A DNA stretch of 5,224 nucleotides from a bacterium (Candidatus Gribaldobacteria) CG_4_10_14_0_8_um_filter_33_9 (GCA_002785165.1 PFMI01000015.1:1-5224), one strand, 5' to 3'. Positions 1 through 4,701 are shown, counted from the stretch's first letter. Numbers and translations are program-made. Notes: a model not told the origin generated them from the sequence alone.

Positions 1-1
1 T

Positions 2-904
2 TTTACAATTGGAATTAACGAGGGAACGGATAAAGATTCTCAAAAAACAGGAGAAATTGTGGCTAAAAAGATAAAGGAAAAAGCCAAACAAGATGTTTCT
101 TTGTTTATGATGTTTTTAGATGGTTTGGCTGAAAATGGCGCGGCGGCAGTAAGAGGGGTTCAAGAAATTTTTGGCAAAAACTTTCCTATTATTGGCGGTT
201 CGGCTGGAGATGATTTTCTTTTTCAAAAAACTTATCAGTATTATAATGATCAAGTTTTTACTAACTCTATGGTGGGCGTTGGGCTTTCTGGCAAGTTTTC
301 TTTTGGAATAGGAGTTAAACATGGCTGGGAACCGATTGGATTGCCAATGAAAGTAACTAAAGCAAAAGGAGGAAGGTTGATTGAGATTGACAATCGTCCC
401 GCTCTCTCTATATACGAAGATTATTTTGGTAAAAAAGCGGAAGAATTAATCAAGGAACCAATCGCCAAAATGGCTTACACTTATCCTTTGGGAATGAGCG
501 TAAAAGCAAGCTCGGAGTTTTTACTTCGAGATGTGGTTATTGCTAATGAAAAAAAAGAGATAACTTGCGCCGCAGAAATTCCAGAAGGTTCAGAAATTCG
601 TTTAATGTTAGGAGATCAGGATAAAGCCATTGCTGCGGCTAAAGAAGCGGCCAAAATGGCTCTTTCCCAAATTAATGGCGATCCAAAAGCTGTTTTTGTT
701 TTTAATTGCATAGCTCGTCGTAAACTTTTAGGCGCAAGAGCTGGAGAAGAAATAGAAGCTGTCCAAGATATTTTGGGGAAAAATATACCTTTAATTGGAT
801 TTTACACTTATGGAGAGCAGTCGCCTTTAGAAGGAAAACTTGGAAAAGAATGTCAGTCGGTATTTCACAATGAAACAATAGTTTTGTTGATATTGGGGGA
901 ATAA
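2..904 (+). CDS. FIST-domain signal-sensing protein (5' end outside the window)
   Basis: FIST domains (FIST_N plus FIST_C) are sensory modules found with signal-transduction proteins and thought to bind small ligands such as amino acids. The frame is open from base 2, so the true start lies upstream; 300 residues are visible and perhaps 80-100 are missing. A GTG at 59 could be called a start, but the codons before it already read as family-like sequence, so I treat the gene as partial. Counting from base 2, FIST_N motifs are the LDGLAENG stretch, GGSAGDD (about 65-71) and KHGW (about 106-109). FIST_C shows DNRPALSIYEDYFG (130-143), FNCIARRKLLG (234-244), GFYTYGE (266-272) and the terminal FHNETIVLL block. 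No membrane segment is seen, so a cytoplasmic location is likely. The histidine kinase starts 22 bases downstream, suggesting an operon in which this protein feeds ligand information to the kinase (inference). Family assignment is firm; ligand unknown. Confidence 0.88.
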   Translation, partial: FTIGINEGTDKDSQKTGEIVAKKIKEKAKQDVSLFMMFLDGLAENGAAAVRGVQEIFGKNFPIIGGSAGDDFLFQKTYQYYNDQVFTNSMVGVGLSGKFSFGIGVKHGWEPIGLPMKVTKAKGGRLIEIDNRPALSIYEDYFGKKAEELIKEPIAKMAYTYPLGMSVKASSEFLLRDVVIANEKKEITCAAEIPEGSEIRLMLGDQDKAIAAAKEAAKMALSQINGDPKAVFVFNCIARRKLLGARAGEEIEAVQDILGKNIPLIGFYTYGEQSPLEGKLGKECQSVFHNETIVLLILGE

Positions 905-934
905 ATGGAAAAAAATTGTCATTGTCATGGATAA
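905..934 (+). other. Possible 9-codon mini-ORF overlapping the kinase start
   Basis: An ATG directly abutting the FIST stop codon (TAA at 902-904) opens a frame reading MEKNCHCHG and then TAA. It lies 4 bases after GGGGGA (895-900), which is a poor but G-rich ribosome-binding candidate, and it overlaps the kinase ATG at 927 by 8 bases in another frame. It could couple translation from FIST to the kinase, or be chance, since the G run also encodes the conserved LGE ending of FIST. Loss of one A from the A7 run at 909-915 would join it to the kinase frame as MEKIVIVMDKF. Weak evidence. Confidence 0.2.
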
Positions 935-2183
935 ATTTTTAAAAAGAGAAAAAGAATTTCAAGAATTGGATCGTATTTCTAAAATGTTAATAAGAAGAGA
1001 TTTGGTTTTGACTGAACTTCGGGAAAAAAGAGAAAAAGAGCTTGAGGAATTGCGGGAAAAAACTATAACTTTAGAAAAATCAAGAATTGCTTTGATGAAT
1101 ATATTGGAAGATGTTGAAAAAGCCCGAAATCTTGCTGAGACAGAAAAAAATAAAACTTCAGCTATTTTTGAAAATTTTCCCGAAGGACTTATATTTTTTG
1201 ACAAAGAAAATAAAATTTCTTCAATAAATTCTAAAGTCCAAGAACTTTTCCATTTAAAGGAGAAAAAAATAAGATTAATAGGGCAAAATATTAAGGATTT
1301 AAAAAATTATTTTTCTTTAATTCCATTAATAGAAATTTTAGGAGAAGAGATAAAAGTATTCTACCAAAAAATCCTGTTAATAAAAACAAATTTAATTTTA
1401 GAGGTTTCTGTTATTCCTGTATTTACCAAGGAAAGAGAAAATAAAGGGAAGCTGATTATATTAAGAAATGTTACAAGAGAAAAAAATATTGAACGGCTAA
1501 AAACAGAATTTGTTTCCATTGCCGCTCATCAATTGAGAACTCCTCTTTCCGCGATAAAGTGGACATTAAGAATGATTTTAGATGAAGATATGGGAAAAAT
1601 TAATGGGGAGCAAAGGGGGATTTTAGAAAAAACTTATCAAAGCAATGAAAGAATGATAAAGTTAATCAATGATCTTTTAAATGTCGCCAGGATTGAAGAA
1701 GGAAAATTTCTTTGTAAACTTCAAAAACAGGATATAGTTAAAGTATTAGAAGAGGTTTTTATTTTATTTGAACAAACAGCCCAGAAAAAAGGATTAAAAT
1801 TTGAATTTCAAAAACCTGAAGAAAAATTGCCAGAGATAAAACTTGATGTTGAAAAAATTTCTTTGGCTTTTCATAATTTAATAGATAATGCTGTTAATTA
1901 TACGGATTCAGGCGGTGAAGTTAAAATTGCTATTGAGAATTTAACGGAACAGAAACAAATTCTAATTTCTATTGCAGATACGGGGATTGGAATTCCAATA
2001 GAAAAACAAGACAGAGTTTTTAATAAGTTTTTTAGAGGAGAAAATGCTATGAGGGAAGAAACCGAAGGCACGGGGTTGGGTCTTTTCATCGCTAAAAATA
2101 TAATAGAGGCGCTTCACGGTAAAATTTGGTTTGAATCAAAAGAAAATAATGGAACCACTTTTTATTGCGCTTTTCCTTGTTGA
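927..2183 (+). CDS. Soluble PAS-domain sensor histidine kinase (HisKA/HATPase_c)
   Basis: A 418-residue histidine kinase that autophosphorylates a histidine and passes the phosphate to response regulators. Residues 1-75 are strongly charged and helical, likely a coiled coil. A PAS-like sensor follows (about 78-185, beginning IFENFPEGLIFFD). The HisKA helix pair holds phosphoacceptor H201 in AAHQLRTPLSAIKW. The HATPase_c domain shows the N box HNLIDNAVNYT (316-326), G1 box DTGIGI (351-356), F box VFNKFFRG (364-371) and G2 box GTGLGL (381-386), so the catalytic core looks intact. There is no transmembrane segment or signal peptide, so it senses inside the cell. The residue after the histidine is Q rather than the usual E/D. 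ATG 927 is the first start after the in-frame TGA at 888; no Shine-Dalgarno site is evident. The gene ends TGA-TAA-TAG, three stops in a row. Likely partners are the FIST protein upstream and the two receivers downstream. Confidence 0.93.
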   Translation: MDKFLKREKEFQELDRISKMLIRRDLVLTELREKREKELEELREKTITLEKSRIALMNILEDVEKARNLAETEKNKTSAIFENFPEGLIFFDKENKISSINSKVQELFHLKEKKIRLIGQNIKDLKNYFSLIPLIEILGEEIKVFYQKILLIKTNLILEVSVIPVFTKERENKGKLIILRNVTREKNIERLKTEFVSIAAHQLRTPLSAIKWTLRMILDEDMGKINGEQRGILEKTYQSNERMIKLINDLLNVARIEEGKFLCKLQKQDIVKVLEEVFILFEQTAQKKGLKFEFQKPEEKLPEIKLDVEKISLAFHNLIDNAVNYTDSGGEVKIAIENLTEQKQILISIADTGIGIPIEKQDRVFNKFFRGENAMREETEGTGLGLFIAKNIIEALHGKIWFESKENNGTTFYCAFPC

Positions 2184-2192
2184 TAATAGTCA

Positions 2193-2220
2193 TTGTTTTA
2201 TTTAAAAAAAATAGTAAAAT
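2193..2220 (+). promoter_or_regulatory. Possible sigma70-type promoter for the receiver genes
   Basis: In the 90-base gap between the kinase and the first regulator, TTGTTT (2193-2198) and TAAAAT (2215-2220) are separated by 16 bases, a 3/6 and 5/6 match to consensus. It would place the transcript start near 2227 and give a leader of about 45 bases. Such matches are common in very AT-rich DNA, so this is tentative. Confidence 0.3.
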
Positions 2221-2231
2221 AAATAAAACAA
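2193..2231. repeat. Perfect 12-bp inverted repeat, possible operator
   Basis: TTGTTTTATTTA (2193-2204) and TAAATAAAACAA (2220-2231) are exact reverse complements around a 15-base spacer. The left arm covers the candidate -35 element and the right arm covers the end of the -10 and the expected transcript start. No T tract follows on the + strand, so it does not resemble a standard terminator for the kinase. It could be an operator or a weak RNA hairpin; AT bias raises the odds of chance. Confidence 0.4.
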
Positions 2232-2273
2232 AAAGTATTGGAAAAATAAAGGTCAAAAAAATAAAAAACATAT

Positions 2274-2642
2274 ATGCCTAAAAAAATTTTAATTGTTGAA
2301 GACGAAGAATTATTATATGATATGTTAAAAAGAAAGTTAGAAATAGAGGGATACGAGGTTTCTATCGCTGAAAACGGAGTTGAGGGATTAGAAAAGATTA
2401 AAAAAATAAATCCTGATTTGATATTGCTTGATATTGTTATGCCGGAAAAGGGAGGTTTTGAAGTAATGGAAGAACTGCAACAAGAAGAAGATTATAAAAA
2501 TATCCCAATAATTATTATTTCTAATTCTGGCCAGCCTGTTGAGATAGACAGAGCCAAAGAATTGGGAGCAAAAGATTGGTTGATAAAAACCGAATTTGAT
2601 CCCCAAGAAGTTATTGAAAAAGTTAAAAAGCAGATTGGTTAA
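2274..2642 (+). CDS. Receiver-only response regulator 1 (CheY-like)
   Basis: A 122-residue stand-alone receiver domain that accepts a phosphoryl group and, lacking any DNA-binding or enzyme domain, must act by protein contact or as a phosphate relay or sink. The acidic pocket is IVEDEE (E9, D10, E11), the phosphoacceptor is D53 in LILLDIVMP, the switch hydroxyl is S83 and the conserved lysine is K105. Two points are unusual: the motif after beta4 is ISNSGQ in place of the usual T/S-A, and the lysine is followed by T rather than the common proline. The aromatic switch position is W102. The ATG at 2274 fits the start of beta1 directly (MPKKILIVEDE). The nearest purine run (AAAGG, 2248-2252) is too far upstream to be a normal ribosome site. 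The upstream kinase is the probable phosphate donor (inference from adjacency). Confidence 0.92.
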   Translation: MPKKILIVEDEELLYDMLKRKLEIEGYEVSIAENGVEGLEKIKKINPDLILLDIVMPEKGGFEVMEELQQEEDYKNIPIIIISNSGQPVEIDRAKELGAKDWLIKTEFDPQEVIEKVKKQIG

Positions 2643-2653
2643 ATTTTGTTTAA

Positions 2654-2669
2654 ATAAATTTAAATTTAT
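2654..2669. repeat. 16-bp perfect palindrome at the start of receiver 2
   Basis: ATAAATTTAAATTTAT is its own reverse complement and ends on the AT of the ATG start codon at 2668. It takes up most of the 25-base gap between the two receiver genes. It could be a dimer binding site or affect start-codon access, but it is made only of A and T, so chance is a real possibility. Confidence 0.4.
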
Positions 2670-3033
2670 GTCAAAAATACTAATTATTGAAGATGATAAA
2701 TTTTTAAGAGAACTTATTGTCAGAAAACTCATTCAGGAAAAGTTTGAGATATTTGAGGCTATTGATGGAGAAGAGGGTTTAAAGAAAATGAAAGAGGCAA
2801 AACCGGATTTGGTTTTACTGGATTTAATTTTGCCAAACATGGATGGGTTTGAGGTTTTACGCAGAATGAAAGAAGACATAAGTTTGGCGCAGGTGCCGGT
2901 ATTTATTCTTTCTAATCTAGGGCAAAGAGAAGACATAGAAAAGGGACTAAAGCTGGGAGCGGTTGATTATTTGGTCAAGGCTCATTTTACGCCAAACGAA
3001 ATTATTGAAAAAATAAAAGTGGTGTTGAAATAA
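2668..3033 (+). CDS. Receiver-only response regulator 2 (CheY-like)
   Basis: A 121-residue stand-alone receiver, a diverged relative of the preceding gene and probably an old tandem duplicate. The acidic pocket is IIEDD (E8, D9, D10), the phosphoacceptor is D52 in LVLLDLILP, the switch residue is S82, the aromatic switch is Y101 and the conserved lysine is K104. As in its neighbour, the post-beta4 motif is SNxGQ (LSNLGQ), and the lysine is followed by A rather than proline. I chose the ATG at 2668, because MSKILIIEDD is exactly the beta1 start; the frame stays open upstream to an ATG at 2596, but that would add 24 lysine-rich residues and overlap the previous gene by 47 bases. It has no output domain. 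It lies 25 bases after receiver 1, likely on the same transcript, and ends convergent with tsaD. Confidence 0.92.
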   Translation: MSKILIIEDDKFLRELIVRKLIQEKFEIFEAIDGEEGLKKMKEAKPDLVLLDLILPNMDGFEVLRRMKEDISLAQVPVFILSNLGQREDIEKGLKLGAVDYLVKAHFTPNEIIEKIKVVLK

Positions 3034-3054
3034 AAAAATTCAAATGGATTTTTT
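3033..3054. terminator. Weak bidirectional terminator-like hairpin between convergent genes
   Basis: A-rich and T-rich arms (3033-3041 and 3046-3054) can form a 9-bp stem with one G-U pair and a 4-base loop. It has runs of A or T on both sides, as expected for a shared terminator between the second receiver and tsaD. A second small hairpin, TTTAAGA (3052-3058) with TCTTAAA (3062-3068), spans the tsaD stop codon. Both stems are mostly A-T pairs, so terminator strength is doubtful. Confidence 0.35.
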
Positions 3055-4096
3055 AAGATATTCTTAAATTTGCATTTGCACTAATTTTTTTACTTTTTTT
3101 TGTTTTTTCTTTTAGCCATTGAAAATAAGCTGTTATCCCAATCATTGTCGCATTGTCAACACAGAATTTTTTTGCTGGAGCAAAAAAATTAATTTTTAAT
3201 TTTCCTGCTTTTGATTTAAATTGCTTTCGCAATTCTTCGTTAGCCGTTACGCCGCCGCCTAAAATTATTGTTTTTGCTTTATAATCTTTTGTCGCTCTTA
3301 TTGTTTTTTTAATCAAAACATCAATTATTGCTTGCTGGATTTCATAAGAAAATACTTGAATGAATTTTTGAGATTTGAGGTTTGAAATTTGAGATTTAAC
3401 TTTATAAAGAACAGCTGTTTTTAAACCAGAAAAACTAAAATCATAATTTTTTTGATAAATCATTGGTCGAGGTAATATAGTTTGCAGACAGGCAGTTTGC
3501 AGTTTTTTAGCTTCAGCCGCTATGGCTGGTCCGCCGGGATAACTAAGCCCTAAAATTCTGGCTGTCTTGTCAAAACACTCGCCAGCCGCGTCGTCTCGCG
3601 TCTCGCCTATTATTTTATATTTGCCAATTTTTTTCATTATAATAAGCTGTGTGTGTCCGCCGGAAACCACTAAACAAATTGCCGGAAAAAATTTTTGAAA
3701 ATTGAAAATTGAAAATTGAAAATTTTCGCCAACAAAGTTGGCGAAAATGTGCGCTTCAATATGATTTACAGGGATAATCGCCAAGTTCATTTTTTTTGCT
3801 AATTCTTTGGCAAAATTTATTCCTGTCCATAAACAAGGTTCTAATCCCGGTCCAACTGTAACCGCAATTAAATCAATTTTTGGCATTTTTGCCTTGCTTA
3901 ACGCTTTTTTTAAAACCAGAGGCAAATTTCGCTCATGCTCCCTTTTGGCTAAACCCGGATGTATTCCTCCGTATTTTGCATGCAGTTTTACTTGCGAAGA
4001 AATAATATTGCTCAAAATTTTCAATTTTTTGTTTCTAATTTCCAATATCGCGACGCAGGTATCATCACAACTTGTTTCAATGGCTAAAATAATCAT
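3053..4096 (-). CDS. tsaD: tRNA N6-adenosine threonylcarbamoyltransferase TsaD
   Basis: TsaD (Kae1/YgjD family) transfers threonylcarbamoyl from threonylcarbamoyl-AMP to A37 of ANN-decoding tRNAs, with TsaB and TsaE in bacteria; it is cytoplasmic and nearly universal. At 347 residues the length is normal. Motifs in order: IETSCDDT (6-13), GGIHPGLAKREH (43-54), the metal-binding HxxxH in NHIEAH (H112, H116), VSGGHTQL (144-151), DDAAGECFDKTARILGL (168-184), YPGGP (186-190), FSFSGLKTA (220-228), GGGVTANEELR (280-290) and FCVDNATMIG with metal ligand D314. All expected residues are present. The start ATG at 4094-4096 gives the standard MIILAIETSCDD opening, 3 bases after the DJ-1/PfpI stop, so translation is probably coupled; no Shine-Dalgarno site is seen. 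Repeat-derived segments occupy residues 125-134, 199-206 and 234-243, at loops where family members vary in length. The short C-terminal tail (ANANLRIS) also comes from a duplicated ATTTGC hexamer. Confidence 0.97.
   Translation of the reverse strand: MIILAIETSCDDTCVAILEIRNKKLKILSNIISSQVKLHAKYGGIHPGLAKREHERNLPLVLKKALSKAKMPKIDLIAVTVGPGLEPCLWTGINFAKELAKKMNLAIIPVNHIEAHIFANFVGENFQFSIFNFQKFFPAICLVVSGGHTQLIIMKKIGKYKIIGETRDDAAGECFDKTARILGLSYPGGPAIAAEAKKLQTACLQTILPRPMIYQKNYDFSFSGLKTAVLYKVKSQISNLKSQKFIQVFSYEIQQAIIDVLIKKTIRATKDYKAKTIILGGGVTANEELRKQFKSKAGKLKINFFAPAKKFCVDNATMIGITAYFQWLKEKTKKSKKISANANLRIS
3367..3397 (-). repeat. 7-base-period tandem repeat (TTTGARR x4) inside tsaD
   Basis: On the + strand the units are TTTGAGA, TTTGAGG, TTTGAAA, TTTGAGA, then TTT. 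On the tsaD coding strand this encodes KSQISNLKSQ (residues 234-243), between the SGLKT motif and the following helix. Compared with E. coli TsaD as I recall it, this loop is about three residues longer. Confidence 0.8.
3479..3502 (-). repeat. Direct repeat AGTTTGCAG x2 inside tsaD
   Basis: AGTTTGCAG occurs at 3479-3487 and 3494-3502, a 15-base period that keeps frame. It encodes LQTACLQT (residues 199-206) just before the PRP motif. The spacer contains ACAGGC, giving a local GCAGACAGGCAG pattern. It sits in a loop of variable length and sequence in the family. Confidence 0.65.
3697..3724 (-). repeat. 7-base perfect tandem repeat (GAAAATT x4) inside tsaD
   Basis: Four exact GAAAATT copies run from 3697 to 3724. 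Read on the tsaD coding strand as AATTTTC, they encode NFQFSIFNFQ (residues 125-134). The segment between H116 and SGGHT is about eight residues longer than in E. coli TsaD as I recall it, close to the length of the repeat, so it appears to be an in-frame insertion. Confidence 0.85.
3722..3748. repeat. Perfect 12-bp inverted repeat with AAA loop inside tsaD
   Basis: ATTTTCGCCAAC (3722-3733) and GTTGGCGAAAAT (3737-3748) are exact reverse complements around a 3-base loop. It encodes IFANFVGEN (residues 117-125), directly after metal ligand H116, and overlaps the end of the GAAAATT tandem array by three bases. Its mixed base content makes it much less likely to be chance than the AT-only palindromes nearby. 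Confidence 0.85.
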
Positions 4097-4099
4097 AAA

Positions 4100-4651
4100 T
4101 TATTTTAATAACCCAATAATTGTTTGGGCGAATTGTCGAGCGCATGAGGGGCCATTGGCTGTAATGATTTTTTCATCAATTACCACGGGATTGTCCTGAT
4201 AATTTGCCCCTTGTTTTTTTAAAATTTTGATAATTGATTTATCTATATTACTTGACCAAGCCGTAGCTTTTTTATTTTTCAAAACTCCGGCTCGCGCCAA
4301 AATAGCGGGCGCGCTGCAAATCGCTCCTAAAACTTTATTTTCAGAAACTGCTTTTTGAGCAATGTTATGGCATTTATCGTTTTCAATATATTTTGCCGCG
4401 CCGCAGCCGCCAACAAAAATTATTGCGTCAAAATCAGAGACATTTAATTCATCAAGGCACAAATCAACATTTATTGCTCCGCCATAAGTTCCTATTGCTT
4501 CTCCATTTTCCGAGCTTATTATTTTGATCGCGATCCCTTTCTCCAAAAAAATGCTTCTGGGAATAAAACATTCTTCGTCTTGAAAATTCTGAAAAGCAAT
4601 TATCATGGCGATTTTTTTATTTTCTAAAGTTTTTTCTGACATATTTGACAT
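4100..4651 (-). CDS. DJ-1/PfpI family protein
   Basis: A 183-residue member of the DJ-1/PfpI superfamily (class I glutamine amidotransferase-like fold), whose members include proteases, glyoxalases or deglycases and chaperone-like stress proteins; the exact activity cannot be told from sequence. The core starts KKIAMIIAFQNFQDEE. E27, four residues before P31, matches the glutamate that tunes the reactive cysteine in DJ-1. The nucleophile is C112 in GAICSAPAILARAGVL, the expected elbow. No histidine follows it; the position where DJ-1 and PfpI have H or similar reads KATAWSS. The NGPSCARQFA block near the C terminus is also family-like. The first ATG (4649-4651) gives MSNMSEKTLE; a second ATG (4640-4642) is equally usable because the start context ATATGTCA is duplicated. 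It is followed 3 bases later by tsaD, so the two are one operon. A leaderless promoter lies immediately upstream. Confidence 0.9.
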   Translation of the reverse strand: MSNMSEKTLENKKIAMIIAFQNFQDEECFIPRSIFLEKGIAIKIISSENGEAIGTYGGAINVDLCLDELNVSDFDAIIFVGGCGAAKYIENDKCHNIAQKAVSENKVLGAICSAPAILARAGVLKNKKATAWSSNIDKSIIKILKKQGANYQDNPVVIDEKIITANGPSCARQFAQTIIGLLK

Positions 4652-4653
4652 AT
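4637..4653 (-). repeat. Direct duplication of the DJ-1/PfpI start-codon context
   Basis: TGACATAT occurs twice with a 9-base period on the + strand (4637-4644 and 4646-4653). On the coding strand this is ATATGTCA repeated, producing the protein start MSNMS and two alternative in-frame ATG codons. Confidence 0.7.
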
Positions 4654-4682
4654 AGTTTATTATAGCAAATATTTGTCAAATA
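4642..4682. promoter_or_regulatory. 9-bp inverted repeat spanning the divergent promoters (possible operator)
   Basis: TATTTGACA (4642-4650) and TGTCAAATA (4674-4682) are exact reverse complements, with centres 32 bases apart, about three helical turns. The left arm covers the DJ-1/PfpI start codon region and the right arm covers -35 sequence of both promoters. A further 10-bp palindrome, CAAATATTTG (4666-4675), lies between the arms. This geometry would suit one dimeric regulator acting on both directions, which is inference. Confidence 0.4.
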
Positions 4683-4686
4683 CCAA
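4659..4686 (-). promoter_or_regulatory. Extended -10 promoter for the DJ-1/PfpI-tsaD operon
   Basis: Read on the - strand, a perfect TATAAT (4664 to 4659) is preceded by TGC, an extended -10 element, and by TTGGTA (4686 to 4681) at a 16-base spacing. The predicted transcript start is near 4652, one base from the first ATG (4651), so the mRNA would be leaderless or nearly so. Confidence 0.65.
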
Positions 4687-4701
4687 TAATCAAGATATAA
4701 T
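4673..4701 (+). promoter_or_regulatory. Sigma70-type promoter for map
   Basis: TTGTCA (4673-4678, 5/6) and TATAAT (4696-4701, 6/6) are separated by exactly 17 bases, close to the ideal housekeeping promoter. The predicted start is near 4708, giving a leader of about 17 bases before the map ATG at 4725. It overlaps the leftward promoter, so polymerase probably cannot occupy both at once. Confidence 0.75.

Noticed and set aside
59..61. GTG as the real start of the FIST gene
   Set aside because: The frame is open to the window edge and the preceding codons (GINEGTDKDSQKTGEI) fit a FIST_N domain, so the start is upstream.
959..1204. 81-codon open frame on the - strand
   Set aside because: It is antisense to the kinase coiled coil; the serine/phenylalanine-rich product mirrors the GAA/AAA codons of the real gene.
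2596..2667. N-terminal extension of receiver 2 starting at ATG 2596
   Set aside because: It adds a lysine-rich stretch unlike a receiver, overlaps receiver 1 by 47 bases, and the ATG at 2668 gives the exact beta1 start.
2388..2732. 114-codon open frame on the - strand
   Set aside because: It is antisense to both receivers, and its N/F/I-rich protein is typical of the reverse complement of AT-rich coding DNA.
3367..3724. CRISPR array or insertion sequence
   Set aside because: The repeats are only 7 bases with no spacers, there are no cas or transposase genes, and the tsaD frame stays intact.
3807..4199. 130-codon open frame on the + strand
   Set aside because: It is antisense to tsaD and the DJ-1/PfpI gene, has no recognisable family and no promoter or ribosome site.
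4675..4680. Perfect TTGACA on the - strand as the -35 of the DJ-1/PfpI promoter
   Set aside because: It is only 10 bases from the TATAAT at 4659-4664, too close; TTGGTA at 4681-4686 has a workable 16-base spacing. At 17 bases it would pair only with AACTAT, a poor -10.
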